64,000 bases of DNA. It comes from Dactylosporangium fulvum (lineage in GTDB: Bacteria > Actinomycetota > Actinomycetes > Mycobacteriales > Micromonosporaceae). This document shows positions 7,721 to 16,686 of this stretch, piece after piece; within the stretch, counting starts at the first letter, position 1; the number at the start of each line of letters is the position of its first letter. The stretch lies in assembly GCF_025137375.1 (NCBI RefSeq), contig NZ_CP073720.1, positions 5,480,501 through 5,544,500 on the forward strand, read 5' to 3'. The notes under the pieces were generated by a model. The model saw only the letters and a program-made list of their open reading frames with translations, was not told where the DNA came from and ran no database searches. Both the position numbers and the translations under genes were made by a program.

Positions 7721-8760
7721 CAGCTCAGCCGCTTCAGCGCGTCGGCGGCCTCGGCCATGATGCGATCGAGCAGCTCGGCGCAGCTGGGCAGGTCGTCGAT
7801 GAGGCCGGCGACCTGGCCCGTGGCCATGACCCCCGCGTCGGGGCGGCCGTCGACCATGGCGGCGCGGATGAGCATGGGCGTGTTCGCGGCGAGGAGCACC
7901 TGGCCGTACCGCAGGCCGTGCTCGCGGTGCATCGCGCGGCCCTCCCGCAGGAGGCTGATCCAGGACCGGCCGGACAGCTTGCGGAACGCGCGCGCGTTGC
8001 CGACGGCGCGGGCGAGCCGCCGGCCGCCGGTCAGACGGTCGAGGAAGGGCGTGCGCAGCACCCGCTGCGGGACGCCGTCGAGGGCGGCGGTGACGACGGT
8101 GTCGTTGACGGTCGCGGCGAGGTAGCGCTGTTTCACCTCGACCGGCACCGGGCTGTCGCTGGTGAGCAGGAACCGGGTGCCCATCGCGATGCCGGCGGCG
8201 CCGTACGCGAGGGCGGCGACGAGGCCACGGCCGTCGAAGTAGCCGCCGGCGGCGATGACCGGGATGTCGACGGCGTCGACGACCTGCGGCAGCAGCAGCG
8301 AGGTCGGCACCGGGCCGGTGTGGCCGCCGCCCTCGCCGCCCTGCACCACCACGGCGTCGACACCCCACGCGGCCACCTTCTCGGCGTGCCGGCGGGCACC
8401 GACGGAGGGCACGACGACGGCGCCGGCGGCCTTGAGCCGTTCGATGAGCTCGGGTTTCGGCGCGAGCGCGAACGACGCGACCCGCACCTGTTCACGGATG
8501 AGCAGGTCGACCCGCTTGCGGGCGTCGGGCGCGTCGGCCCGCAGGTTGACCCCGAAGGGCTGGTCGGTGCGCCGGCGGACCTCGGCGATGGCCGTCTCCA
8601 GCTCGGCGTACGAGAGGGTGGCGCTGGCCAGGATCCCGAGACCGCCGGCGTTGGCGGTGGCGGCGGTCAGCCCGGCGTCGGACACCCAGCCCATGCCGGT
8701 CTGCACGATCGGGTACCGGACGCCGAAGAGATCACACAGCGGCGTCCGCAGCCCGGTCAA
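7720..8760 (-). CDS. ipdC: IpdC, flavin-dependent reductase of the nitronate monooxygenase fold
   Basis: 346 aa TIM-barrel protein of the 2-nitropropane dioxygenase/FMN family. GGEGGGHTGPVPT and PVIAAGGYFDGRGLVAALAYGAAGIAMGTRFL form the phosphate/FMN site. It follows ipdA and ipdB directly, as in mycobacterial ipdABC. IpdC is needed for HIP ring breakdown and is thought to act with EchA20 on the ring system. The start is TTG at 8760, giving a TTGA overlap with the ipdB stop; no ATG/GTG near it fits as well. Family confidence is high and the name rests on context plus resemblance. Confidence 0.88.
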   Translation of the reverse strand: MTGLRTPLCDLFGVRYPIVQTGMGWVSDAGLTAATANAGGLGILASATLSYAELETAIAEVRRRTDQPFGVNLRADAPDARKRVDLLIREQVRVASFALAPKPELIERLKAAGAVVVPSVGARRHAEKVAAWGVDAVVVQGGEGGGHTGPVPTSLLLPQVVDAVDIPVIAAGGYFDGRGLVAALAYGAAGIAMGTRFLLTSDSPVPVEVKQRYLAATVNDTVVTAALDGVPQRVLRTPFLDRLTGGRRLARAVGNARAFRKLSGRSWISLLREGRAMHREHGLRYGQVLLAANTPMLIRAAMVDGRPDAGVMATGQVAGLIDDLPSCAELLDRIMAEAADALKRLS

Positions 8761-9506
8761 CCCGCCACCTCGCGGGATCTCACGTTCTGCGGGTCGATCA
8801 CCTCGCGGATGAGCGTGAGCTCGTCGTCGGTGGGCTGGCGGGTCGTCGGGACCTCAGCCGGTACGACCAGGTCGAACGCCGTCGCGTCGACGACCTCGTC
8901 GACCGTCACGCCGGGATGCAGCGACACGAGGCGCATCCGGTGGTCGTCGGTGTCGAAGTCGAACACCCCGAGGTTGCTGACGACCCGGCGCAGCTCGTGG
9001 AAGCGGCCCGCCTCCGGCACCGCCGCCACCCGGTCGTAGCCGACGCCGCTGACCATGTCGACGGCGGCGACGAACGAGCGCCGGCCGTGGCGCGGCACCC
9101 AGTAGCTGGTGGGGTGGCTGACCGTGTTGCCGGGCGCGCCGCGCACGCCGAGCAGGGCGCGGGTCGGCCGGGCGAAGTCGCCGATCGCGGAGATGTTCGT
9201 GTTGCCGTAGCGGTCGATCTGGCTCGGGCCCATCATGACGTGCCGGCGGCCCCGGTAGAGCAGGTCGAACACGGCCCGGAACGGGATCCAGCCCTCGATG
9301 ACCGGCGGGGTGCCGCCGATCGCCCAGGTGCCCCGGGTCAGGAACGCCTCGCCGTCGGAGAGCAGCAGGTCGGGGGCGAACGTCGCGCGGGCGAGCCGCG
9401 CGCCGATGCTCGGCACCACGCCCATCGGGCTGGCGAGGATCTCGCCGTCGCCGCGCCACGCCTCGGCGCAGGCGACGACGCAGATCTCGGCACGGGTCGC
9501 GGTCAC
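8757..9506 (-). CDS. ipdB: IpdB, beta subunit of the COCHEA-CoA ring-opening hydrolase
   Basis: 249 aa, family I CoA-transferase fold. TRAEICVVACAEAWRGDGEIL, RRHVMMGPSQIDRYGNTNIS, VRGAPGNTVSHPTSYWVPRH and SLHPGVTVDEV are characteristic of IpdB. With IpdA it hydrolyses the C ring of COCHEA-CoA (established in M. tuberculosis); it is not a true CoA transferase. The GTG at 9506 is supported by GGGGAG about six bases upstream and by the homologue's N-terminus. A longer reading from ATG 9545 is possible but less likely. The gap from ipdA is 64 bases. Confidence 0.92.
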   Translation of the reverse strand: MTATRAEICVVACAEAWRGDGEILASPMGVVPSIGARLARATFAPDLLLSDGEAFLTRGTWAIGGTPPVIEGWIPFRAVFDLLYRGRRHVMMGPSQIDRYGNTNISAIGDFARPTRALLGVRGAPGNTVSHPTSYWVPRHGRRSFVAAVDMVSGVGYDRVAAVPEAGRFHELRRVVSNLGVFDFDTDDHRMRLVSLHPGVTVDEVVDATAFDLVVPAEVPTTRQPTDDELTLIREVIDPQNVRSREVAG

Positions 9507-9570
9507 GCTGTTCTCCCCTGTCGATCCGAATTGAAGCAGCGGCATGCCCGCCTCCGCCGCGCTGCGGTGG

Positions 9571-10383
9571 TCATGCCACCTCCACATAACGCTCGTAGAA
9601 GTTCGCCCACGCCTGCGGGTCCTGGGCGGCCTCGACGTAGCTGCGCTGGAACGCCTCGTCGCGGCCGTAGTCCGGTTCGCAGGACGTGAAGTGGGCCCCG
9701 CGGGGCGCCTCGACCACCCCGTGGACCATCCAGCGCTGCAGCAGCAGCGTCTGCACGGGCGCGTCACGGGTCAGTTCCTCGGTCGGCACGATGCGCTCGC
9801 AGGATACGTACGCCTTTTCGGCCGCCGTGCAGAACAGGTCGTCGAAGTACGGGTCGGGCCCGAGGTACTGGGCGTTGCCGTGCTCGTCGGCCCGGTTGAG
9901 GTGGACGAGCGCGACGTCGAGGGACAACGCCGGCACGGCCAGAAGTTCCTCGCCGCCGTAGGGCGAGGCGACGGTTCGCAGCTCCGGGTTGACCCGCAGC
10001 ACGTCCGAGCCGAGCCCTGCCCGGCTGGGCATGAAGGGCAGCCGGCAGCTGGCGGCGTAGAGGCCCCAGCGCAGCATGCCCTCGTCATACTCGGTCACCT
10101 CGACCGCACCCGCCTCCCGAGCCGCACGGAAGTGCGGCTCGAGCGGTATCGAGTCGAGGGACACGAAGCCGTACACCAGCCGGCGCACCTTCTTGGCGGC
10201 CAGCAGCAGGCCTATGTCAGGCCCGCCGTAACTAACGACGGTCAGGTCCGTCAGGTCGGAGCGCAGGATCGCCCGGATCAGGGCCATCGGCTTGCGCCGC
10301 GAGCCCCACCCGCCGATCCCGACCGTCATGCCGGAGCGTAGCTGTGCCACGACCTCGTCTTCGGTCATCCGCTTATTTGCCAT
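9571..10383 (-). CDS. ipdA: IpdA, alpha subunit of the COCHEA-CoA ring-opening hydrolase
   Basis: 270 aa, CoA-transferase alpha-type fold. The IpdA signature stretches are SGMTVGIGGWGSRRKPMALI (residues 18-37), SYGGPDIGLL, YGFVSLDSIPLEPHF and PYFDDLFCTAAEK, with PDYGRDEAFQRSY near the C-terminus. Glu101 in YDEGML probably corresponds to the catalytically required Glu of IpdA from M. tuberculosis (my alignment by eye). It is the first gene of the ipdA-ipdB-ipdC-paaY operon and is divergent from kstR2, with an operator between them. A TACGGT -10-like element at 10431-10436 would give a leader of about 40 bases. Confidence 0.92.
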   Translation of the reverse strand: MANKRMTEDEVVAQLRSGMTVGIGGWGSRRKPMALIRAILRSDLTDLTVVSYGGPDIGLLLAAKKVRRLVYGFVSLDSIPLEPHFRAAREAGAVEVTEYDEGMLRWGLYAASCRLPFMPSRAGLGSDVLRVNPELRTVASPYGGEELLAVPALSLDVALVHLNRADEHGNAQYLGPDPYFDDLFCTAAEKAYVSCERIVPTEELTRDAPVQTLLLQRWMVHGVVEAPRGAHFTSCEPDYGRDEAFQRSYVEAAQDPQAWANFYERYVEVA

Positions 10384-10435
10384 CGCGCTTCATCGCCGCC
10401 TTCTTGAGCCGCAGCACGGGTTGCCCGCTGACCGT

Positions 10436-10453
10436 ACCAAGCGCTTGCTTGAT
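10436..10453. promoter_or_regulatory. KstR2-type operator in the ipdA-kstR2 divergent promoter
   Basis: ACCAAGCGCTTGCTTGAT; bases 10436-10449 match AnCAAGnnCTTGnT exactly. The box abuts a TACGGT -10-like element of ipdA (minus strand, 10431-10436) and TACGCT/TACACT elements of kstR2 (plus strand, 10454-10464), so one dimer pair could repress both ipdABC and kstR2 itself. Confidence 0.85.
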
Positions 10454-10541
10454 TACGCTACACTCGCGAACGAGCCGTATCTCACGGCGCCGGCACACGT
10501 ACACTCCTGGTGCCGAAGACACATCGACAAGGAAGCACGGG

Positions 10542-11129
10542 ATGGCGCGAGAGCCTGGGGATCGACGCGAGCGAATTCTCGCCAGCGCCGCGGCGCTGTT
10601 CGCCCGCAAGGGGGTGGCAGCGACCACTGTCCGCGAGATCGCCGACGAGGCCGGGATTCTGTCCGGCAGCCTGTACCACCACTTCGAGTCGAAGGAGGCG
10701 ATGGTCGACGAGATCGTGACCTCCTATCTCGAGGACCTGCGCACGCGGTACAAGCGCGTCCTGGCCGGCGACGCCGACCCGCGCACCCGGCTCCACGATC
10801 TGATCGTGGCGTCCCTCGAAGTCGTCGAGGCGCACCCGCACGCCACCGAGATCTACCAGAACGACGTCAACTACCTCACCCAGATCGAGCGGTTCGGATA
10901 CCTCCGCAACGCCGGCAAGGAGGTCCAGGCGACCTGGCTCCAGGTGATCGAGACGGGCGTCGCCCGGGGCGTCATCCGCGACGACCTCGATCCCAAGATC
11001 CTGTATCGCCTGATGCGTGACGCGGTGTGGCTGTCGGTGCGCTGGTTCAAGCCCACGGCGGCCTACCCGATCACCCGCCTGGCCGAGGACTGCACCTCCC
11101 TGTTCCTCGACGGCCTGTCCCGCCCCTGA
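10542..11129 (+). CDS. kstR2: KstR2, TetR-family repressor of HIP catabolism
   Basis: 195 aa. The N-terminal helix-turn-helix reads TTVREIADEAGILSGSLYHHF (about residues 28-48), which has the GILSGSLYHHF recognition helix of KstR2. The C-terminal domain keeps Arg159 and Trp163 in RDAVWLSVRW; the equivalent Arg162/Trp166 of M. tuberculosis KstR2 bind the CoA part of the inducer HIP-CoA. GGAAG lies eight bases before the ATG. Five matching operators occur in this window (7084, 10436, 16687, 28713, 34825). Expected behaviour: it represses the operons until HIP-CoA, made by FadD3, releases it. Confidence 0.92.
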   Translation: MAREPGDRRERILASAAALFARKGVAATTVREIADEAGILSGSLYHHFESKEAMVDEIVTSYLEDLRTRYKRVLAGDADPRTRLHDLIVASLEVVEAHPHATEIYQNDVNYLTQIERFGYLRNAGKEVQATWLQVIETGVARGVIRDDLDPKILYRLMRDAVWLSVRWFKPTAAYPITRLAEDCTSLFLDGLSRP

Positions 11130-11144
11130 CGGTGCGCGCTCTAC

Positions 11145-11183
11145 GTCGCCGGTCGCGCCGCGGGGGGCGGCACGACCGGCGAC
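11145..11183. terminator. Strong hairpin between convergent genes
   Basis: Perfect 11-bp arms (GTCGCCGGTCG at 11145-11155 and its complement at 11173-11183) around a GC-rich loop that can pair further. It lies between the kstR2 stop (11129) and the stop of the opposing gene at 11198, so it could end transcription from both sides. There is no U-tract, as is common in actinomycetes. Confidence 0.55.
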
Positions 11184-11197
11184 CCGCCTTCTGACGC

Positions 11198-11725
11198 CTA
11201 CACGGCTTCGTGGTGGGTGGCGCGCAGCGTGGTGGCGAGATGGTCGGCGGCGTCGCGGAGGGCGAGGAGCGCGTCGGTGCGCATCGGGTCGGTGCCGGGG
11301 TGCTCCAGCAGCTGCATCAGCGCCCCGAGCGTGGTCGACACGGTGTCGGAGACCGGGTCGGGCCGGACGCCGCGGTCCCGGGCGACCGCCTGCTGCACCC
11401 ACGCCAGCCGGGCCAGCTGCAGCGCCGTGGTGGGCCGGCCGCGGCCGGCCGTCTCGCGGTCGGCCCGCCGGTGCAGGTCGGCCCGGTCGTCGACGTCGAG
11501 GCCAGCCAGGGACTCGAGCGCACCGAGCTGGGCGACGACGCCGGCCGCGATGTGGGCGAGCAGCGCCGCCCGGCGCCGGTCGTCGGCGTGGTCCTGCATG
11601 ATGAGCAGCGGGTCGCCGGGGATGCCGAGGATCGTCATCACCCGGAGGAGGTCGTCGGTGCCGGGCAGTGGTTCCACCGGCCGATCGTAGGCACCACGGC
11701 CCGGCCGCACCGCCGGGTTGTTCAC
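11198..11725 (-). CDS. Hypothetical protein, probably all-helical
   Basis: 175 aa from a GTG at 11725. I do not recognise the family. The composition suggests helices throughout: leucine/alanine/arginine-rich stretches such as ALLAHIAAGVVAQLGALESLAGLDV and a C-terminal LRDAADHLATTLRATHHEAV. There is no signal peptide or membrane segment. It starts four bases after the stop of the DinB-like gene and is almost certainly co-transcribed with it. It has no KstR2 box and is probably not part of the steroid regulon. The N-terminal 15 residues are low in structure, so an internal start is possible. Confidence 0.6.
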   Translation of the reverse strand: MNNPAVRPGRGAYDRPVEPLPGTDDLLRVMTILGIPGDPLLIMQDHADDRRRAALLAHIAAGVVAQLGALESLAGLDVDDRADLHRRADRETAGRGRPTTALQLARLAWVQQAVARDRGVRPDPVSDTVSTTLGALMQLLEHPGTDPMRTDALLALRDAADHLATTLRATHHEAV

Positions 11726-11729
11726 CTTG

Positions 11730-12257
11730 TCACTGTCCTCGCCGTTCGAGCACGCCGCGGAGGAACGCCGCCTGGCCGACGTGCTCCAGCCCTTCGACGA
11801 GCACGCCGACGAGACGCTGCTGGACCGGCACGGTGTCGCCGAGGGTGGGGCTGGTCGCCAGCCGGGCCGGGTCGCCGGCCGGGGCCGCGTCGAGATACGC
11901 CCGCAACCGCGTCACCACGGCCCAGTGGTAGGCGCCGATGACCGCCGGCTCCGGGCTGTGGAAGGCCGCCACCTGCTCGGGCGTGTGCCGGTACCCGGTC
12001 TCGTCCGGGTCCGCGGGCCGGCCGAACCGGACGTGCCACCCGTCGGTCACCCACAGTTGCGCCTGGCCGGACAGCTCGCTGATGTTGCGGTCGTGGCCGC
12101 GGGTGAGGTGCCACAGCAGCCAGCCGATCGAGTTGGTGCCCGGCTCGGCCACCGCGTCGAGCAGTTCCGGGTCCAGCCCGTCGAGCACCCCGCGCAGGTC
12201 GAGCTCGATCCGGTCCGCGAGATTCCGCACGAACGACTTCCAGGTCCGGTCCGCCAT
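11730..12257 (-). CDS. DinB-family (DUF664-type) protein
   Basis: 175 aa four-helix-bundle protein of the DinB/DfsB superfamily. It has NSIGWLLWHLTRGHDRNISEL with the metal-ligand-type histidines near residues 49-55, and GLEHVGQAAFLRGVLERRG at the C-terminus, the usual place of the third ligand. Members bind a divalent metal and some are thiol-dependent (mycothiol/bacillithiol) transferases; which one this is cannot be told. It lies with the small gene downstream as a two-gene unit inside the steroid island but without a KstR2-type box. Confidence 0.8.
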   Translation of the reverse strand: MADRTWKSFVRNLADRIELDLRGVLDGLDPELLDAVAEPGTNSIGWLLWHLTRGHDRNISELSGQAQLWVTDGWHVRFGRPADPDETGYRHTPEQVAAFHSPEPAVIGAYHWAVVTRLRAYLDAAPAGDPARLATSPTLGDTVPVQQRLVGVLVEGLEHVGQAAFLRGVLERRGQ

Positions 12258-12411
12258 CCGATCAAGTCTGCCCGAACCGCCGGGAGACGATACGGTCGGC
12301 CCCGCCGGGCTCGCGGCCGCCGTGCCCGGGCCGGCATCACCCGCCCGGGCGGGTTCACCGCCGAGTTCGTGTTCCGCCGCTGCCCGGTCTGCCGGACCGG
12401 CCCGGCGTAGG

Positions 12412-13299
12412 TCAGGACCGGTGCAGGCCGACCGGGCTCAGCGGGCCCACCTCGCCGGCCGCGAACGCCGCGGCCACCGCGGAGACAGTCCACTGTGGAT
12501 TGCGGGCGCCCGTGCCCTGGACGGTCGGGTGGGCCATCATCGACAGCTCGTCGCCGTCGACGCGGACCACCTGGCCGTGCAGCGCCGCCGACGCGTCCGA
12601 CAGCAGGTACACGACCGCGGGGGCGTTCTGCTCCGGCGTCTTGTGCAGGTTCTGGCCCTGCGCCGCCGTGCCGAGATACGCCTCGAACGTCTCCGCCATC
12701 CTGGTGTGGGCGTTCGGAGACACGGAGTTGACCCGCACGCCGGTGCCGGCCAGGTCGGCGGCCCAGCAGTAGGTGAGCGACGCGACGCCGCCCTTGCTGG
12801 CGCCGTACGCGCCCATCGCGGCCGAGCCGGCGTGGGAGCCCGAGGTCACGTTGACGATCGAGCCGGTGCCGCGCGGGAGCATGGCGCGGATCGCGTGCAG
12901 CCCGCAGTACGCGGAACCGAGCAGGTTGACCTCGATCGTCGCGCGGAAGTCGTCCGGGTCCTGCTCGGCGGGGTTCGCGAGGCGGAAGATGCCGGCGTTG
13001 TTGACCAGGCCGTCGATCGCGCCGAACGCCTCGACACAGCGGCCGACGATCTCGCCGGCGCCGTCCCAGGTGGCCACCGTGCCGACCGCCGTCTCGGCCC
13101 GGCCGCCGGCCGCGCGGATCCGGCCGGCGACCGCCTCGGCCAGGTCCGCGTCGACGTCGTTGACGACAACCGCGGCGCCCTCGGCGGCGGCCAGCTCGGC
13201 GTAGGCGGCGCCGAGCCCCCGCCCGGCCCCGGTGACGACCACGGCCTTGCCGCCCAGAGCACCGGTCGGGCGCCCCCCGCTCCGCTCCGGACCGGTCAT
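12412..13299 (-). CDS. SDR family oxidoreductase (long, with C-terminal extension)
   Basis: 295 aa. The cofactor loop TGAGRGLG follows a 20-residue N-terminal extension; VNNAG and YGASK are intact. Beyond the SDR core there is a tail of about 60 residues (GQVVRVDGDELSMMAHPTV to the C-terminus) as in SDRs of the multifunctional-enzyme-2/17beta-HSD type. It is the last gene of the fadD3 operon: its ATG overlaps the thiolase stop by four bases. A hydroxyacyl-CoA dehydrogenase role is inferred. Confidence 0.88.
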   Translation of the reverse strand: MTGPERSGGRPTGALGGKAVVVTGAGRGLGAAYAELAAAEGAAVVVNDVDADLAEAVAGRIRAAGGRAETAVGTVATWDGAGEIVGRCVEAFGAIDGLVNNAGIFRLANPAEQDPDDFRATIEVNLLGSAYCGLHAIRAMLPRGTGSIVNVTSGSHAGSAAMGAYGASKGGVASLTYCWAADLAGTGVRVNSVSPNAHTRMAETFEAYLGTAAQGQNLHKTPEQNAPAVVYLLSDASAALHGQVVRVDGDELSMMAHPTVQGTGARNPQWTVSAVAAAFAAGEVGPLSPVGLHRS

Positions 13300-14489
13300 G
13301 ACAACCGCTCCAGGACCATCGCCATGCCCTGGCCGCCGGCCGTGCACATCGTCTCCAGGCCGAACTGGCGGTCCTTATGCACCAGGCCGTTGAGCAGCGT
13401 CGTGGCGATCCGGGCGCCGGTCATCCCGAACGGGTGCCCGACCGCGATCGCGCCGCCGTGGACGTTGACCTTGTCCAGGTCGGCGCCCATCTGGCGGTAC
13501 GACGGGATCACCTGCGCGGCGAACGCCTCGTTGATCTCGACGAGGTCGATGTCCCGGATCGACATACCGGCGTTGGCCAGTGCCCGCCGGGTCGCCTCGA
13601 CCGGGCCGAGGCCCATGATCTCGGGGCTCAGCGCGGACACCCCGGTGCTCACGATCCGGGCGAGCGGGGTCAGCCCGAGCTCGGCGGCGCGGGTGGAGCT
13701 CATCACGACGAGGGCCGCGGCGCCGTCGTTGAGCGGGCAGCAGTTGCCGGCGGTGACCGTGCCGTCGGGGCGGAACACGGGCTGGAGCGCGCTGACCTTC
13801 TCCAGGGTCACGCCCGGGCGGGGGCCGTCGTCGCGGCGCAGGACCGTGCCGTCGGGCAGCTCGACCGGCGTGATGTCGAGGTCCCAGAACCCGTCGGCCT
13901 GCGCCTTCTCCGCGTTGTTCTGGCTGCGCACGGCGAACTCGTCCTGCTCGTGCCGGCTGACGCCGCACAGCTGGGCGACGTTCTCGGCGGTCTCCCCCAT
14001 CGCAAGGTACACATCGGGCAGTTCACCGCGCTCGCGCGGGTCGGACCAGTGGTCCGTGGGTGCGAAGGCGGGCCAGCGCGGGTTCTTCGTGTCCGGCATG
14101 CCGTCGGCCCTGCCGGCGGGGTAGTGCGAGACGACCTCGGCGCCGGCGGCGACGAAGGCGTGCCCCTCCCCCGCCTTGATCGCGTGGAAGGCCATCCGGA
14201 TCGCCTGGAGCGAGGAGGCGCAGTAGCGGTTGACGGTGGCGCCGGGCACCATGTCGAAGCCGAGGTGCATCGCGACCTGGCGGCCGAGGTTGTAGCCTTG
14301 CTCGCCGGCCGGCTGGGCGCAGCCGAGGATGAGATCGTCGAGCGTGGCGGGGTCGAGGGCGGGCACCTTGTCGAGGGCCTTGCGGACGATCTGGGCGGCG
14401 AGGTCGTCGGCGCGCACCCCGGCCAGCGAGCCCTTGTACGCGCGCCCGATCGGGGAGCGGACCGCGGAGACGATCACGGCATCCGGCAT
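13296..14489 (-). CDS. Acetyl-CoA C-acyltransferase (thiolase)
   Basis: 397 aa degradative-type thiolase. The nucleophile is Cys90 in VNRYCASSLQAI; NEAFAAQVI, GHPFGMTGARI and the C-terminal MCTAGGQGMAM carry the other catalytic residues. It is a second thiolase besides FadA6 (16717-17874), from which it differs clearly (FadA6 has RQCGSSQQ and MCEGGG). It would cleave a beta-ketoacyl-CoA to acetyl- or propionyl-CoA. It is the third gene of the fadD3 operon, with an RBS-like AGAAGG before ATG 14489. Confidence 0.92.
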   Translation of the reverse strand: MPDAVIVSAVRSPIGRAYKGSLAGVRADDLAAQIVRKALDKVPALDPATLDDLILGCAQPAGEQGYNLGRQVAMHLGFDMVPGATVNRYCASSLQAIRMAFHAIKAGEGHAFVAAGAEVVSHYPAGRADGMPDTKNPRWPAFAPTDHWSDPRERGELPDVYLAMGETAENVAQLCGVSRHEQDEFAVRSQNNAEKAQADGFWDLDITPVELPDGTVLRRDDGPRPGVTLEKVSALQPVFRPDGTVTAGNCCPLNDGAAALVVMSSTRAAELGLTPLARIVSTGVSALSPEIMGLGPVEATRRALANAGMSIRDIDLVEINEAFAAQVIPSYRQMGADLDKVNVHGGAIAVGHPFGMTGARIATTLLNGLVHKDRQFGLETMCTAGGQGMAMVLERLS

Positions 14490-14502
14490 AGGGGACCTTC
14501 TT

Positions 14503-15153
14503 TCATTGGGACACGGTCCAGCCGCCGTCGACGGGGAGGAGCACCCCGTTGACGTAGGCGGCGGACGGCGAGAGCAGGAACAGCACGGCCGCGGCGACGT
14601 CCTCGGGACGGCCGGCGCGGCGCATCGGGTTGCGCTCGACGAGCGACCGGCCGAGCGGGGTGTCGGCGAAGCCGGCCATCCGTGGGGTGGCGATGAAGCC
14701 CGGCGCGACGGCGTTGGCCCGCACACGCGGCGCGATCCGCGTGGCGAGGTGGCGCGTGTAGCCGGCGATGGCGGCCTTGCCGGCGCAGTACCAGGCGGAG
14801 TCGGTGCCGACGAGGTTCCCGGCGACGGAGGCGACGTTGACGACCGCGGCACCATCAGGGGGATCCGTGGCCAGCCACGCGGAGGTGACGAGTTCGACGG
14901 ATCCGACGGTACCGGCGACGCCGTCGGCGAACGGCAGGCCGGAACTGCTGGCGGGGCCGGCGTTGTTGACGAGGTACCGCGCGGGGCCGACCTCGGCGAG
15001 CGCCGCCTCGACCGCCTCGCGGGAGCGGACGTCGACGATCATGCCGCCGGGGCTGAGGTCCCAGACCACGGCCCGCAGGCCCTGCTCCGTGGCGAGGCGG
15101 GCGATCGCGGCGCCGATGCCGCTGGCCCCGCCGGTGACGATCACGGTGTCCAT
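14503..15153 (-). CDS. SDR family oxidoreductase (short)
   Basis: 216 aa SDR. It has TGGASGIG at residues 7-14, VNNAG, and a catalytic region with YCAGK in place of the usual YxASK/YAAAK (Tyr and Lys kept). The central cofactor-binding region is shortened compared with the usual 250 aa. Its ATG shares one base with the fadD3 stop (TGATG), so it is translationally coupled to fadD3. Probable beta-hydroxyacyl-CoA or ring-alcohol dehydrogenase; the substrate is not inferable. Confidence 0.87.
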   Translation of the reverse strand: MDTVIVTGGASGIGAAIARLATEQGLRAVVWDLSPGGMIVDVRSREAVEAALAEVGPARYLVNNAGPASSSGLPFADGVAGTVGSVELVTSAWLATDPPDGAAVVNVASVAGNLVGTDSAWYCAGKAAIAGYTRHLATRIAPRVRANAVAPGFIATPRMAGFADTPLGRSLVERNPMRRAGRPEDVAAAVLFLLSPSAAYVNGVLLPVDGGWTVSQ

Positions 15154-16670
15154 CAGCGGCTCCGGAGGGTGGTCTTGAGCACTTTGCCGCTGGCGTTGCG
15201 CGGCAGTTCGGGGACGAACACGAACTCGCGCGGCACCTTGTAGTTGGCGAGGCGCTCCTTGCAGTAGGCGGTGAGCTCGCCGGGGTCCGCCGGCCCGCGC
15301 GTCACCACGAAGGCGCGGGCCACCTCGCCGAGCCGCTCGTCGGGCGTGCCGACGACCGCGACCTCGGCGACGGCCGGGTGCCGGGCGAGCACCTGCTCGA
15401 TCTCGGCCGGGTAGGCGTTGAACCCGCCGACGATGAACATGTCCTTGAGCCGGTCGGTGATGCGCAGGTAGCCGCGCTCGTCGAGGACGCCGACGTCGCC
15501 GGTGTGCAGCCAGCCGTCGGCGTCGATCGCGTCGGCGGTGGCGCGGGGATCCTCGAAGTACCCGCGCATCACGTTGTAGCCGCGGACGAGCACCTCACCG
15601 GTGTGCCCGTCGACGCGGACCTCGACGCCGGGGAGCGCGGTGCCGCAGGTGGTGGCGACGGTGTGCGGGTCGTCGTCGGGGCGGCACATCGTGGCCGTGC
15701 CGCAGGACTCGGTGAGGCCGTAGGCGGTGAGGACGGTCCGCAGCTTGAGCTCGTCGCGGAGCCGTTCGATCATGACCACGGGCACCGTCGTCGCGCCGGT
15801 CACGGCGACGCGGAGGCTGGACAGGTCGAAGCGGGTCCGGTCGGGGTGGTCGAGCATCGAGGTGTAGAGCGTCGGCGGGCCGGGCAGCACGGTGATCCGC
15901 TCGCGCTGGACGACCTCGAGCGTCTCGCGGACGTCGAAGACCGCCTGCGGGACGACGGTGGCGCCGCGCAGCAGGCAGGCGATGACGCCGGCCTTGTAGC
16001 CGAAGGTGTTGAAGCACGGGTTGACCAGCAGGTAGCGGTCGCCCTCGACGAGGCCGGCGAGGGCGCTCCACGTCACGTACAGCTCGGTGCTCTGCCGATG
16101 GGTGAGCATGGCACCCTTCGGCTGCCCGGTGGTGCCGGAGGTGAAGAACAGGTCGGACAGGTCGTCGGGGGTGACGGTCACGTCCGGCCCGGCCGCTCCC
16201 CCGCTTGCCGCACCGCCCCCGACAAACTCCTCCCACTGATCAAACGTCACGATATCCGGCAGATCTGATGTACCGGATTCGTGCGTTTCGGCCGCCGCCG
16301 TCAGCGACTCCACGTAGCGGTTGCCGAGGAAGCCGTCCTCGACCAGGAGCAGGCGGGCGCCGCCGCGCCGCAGGATGTAGCCGGCCTCCGCGCCCTTGAA
16401 CCGCGTGTTCAGCGGCACGAGCACCCCGCCGGCGGTCACGATGCCCAGGGCGGCGACGATCCACCGCCAGCTGTTGGGCGCCCACAGCGCGACCCGGTCG
16501 CCCTTGCCGACGCCGCGCGCCGCGAGGGCCGCCGCGAAGCGGTTGACCTCCTCGCCGAGCTGCGCGTAGGTCAGCCGGACCGCGCCGTCGACGATCGCCT
16601 CCCGGTCGCGGAAGTGGACGGCACCGGCCCGTACCAGATCCGGGATGGTGCGGGCGGCCAATGGTTCCAT
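15153..16670 (-). CDS. fadD3: FadD3, HIP-CoA synthetase
   Basis: 505 aa ANL ligase. The P-loop is FFTSGTTGQPKG near residues 175-186, A5 is TAYGLTESCGTATMCRPDDD near 315-334, the hinge is ITDRLKDMFIVGGFNAYPAE near 404-423, and the catalytic lysine is in ASGKVLK near 496. CFNTFGYKAGVIACLLRGAT and VLPGPPTLY are typical of FadD3. FadD3 activates HIP to HIP-CoA, the first step of C/D-ring degradation and the source of the KstR2 inducer. TAAGGT at 16678-16683 ends seven bases before the ATG and adjoins the operator at 16687, so the transcript is probably leaderless. Confidence 0.92.
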   Translation of the reverse strand: MEPLAARTIPDLVRAGAVHFRDREAIVDGAVRLTYAQLGEEVNRFAAALAARGVGKGDRVALWAPNSWRWIVAALGIVTAGGVLVPLNTRFKGAEAGYILRRGGARLLLVEDGFLGNRYVESLTAAAETHESGTSDLPDIVTFDQWEEFVGGGAASGGAAGPDVTVTPDDLSDLFFTSGTTGQPKGAMLTHRQSTELYVTWSALAGLVEGDRYLLVNPCFNTFGYKAGVIACLLRGATVVPQAVFDVRETLEVVQRERITVLPGPPTLYTSMLDHPDRTRFDLSSLRVAVTGATTVPVVMIERLRDELKLRTVLTAYGLTESCGTATMCRPDDDPHTVATTCGTALPGVEVRVDGHTGEVLVRGYNVMRGYFEDPRATADAIDADGWLHTGDVGVLDERGYLRITDRLKDMFIVGGFNAYPAEIEQVLARHPAVAEVAVVGTPDERLGEVARAFVVTRGPADPGELTAYCKERLANYKVPREFVFVPELPRNASGKVLKTTLRSR

Positions 16671-16686
16671 GCCGAGCACCTTACCA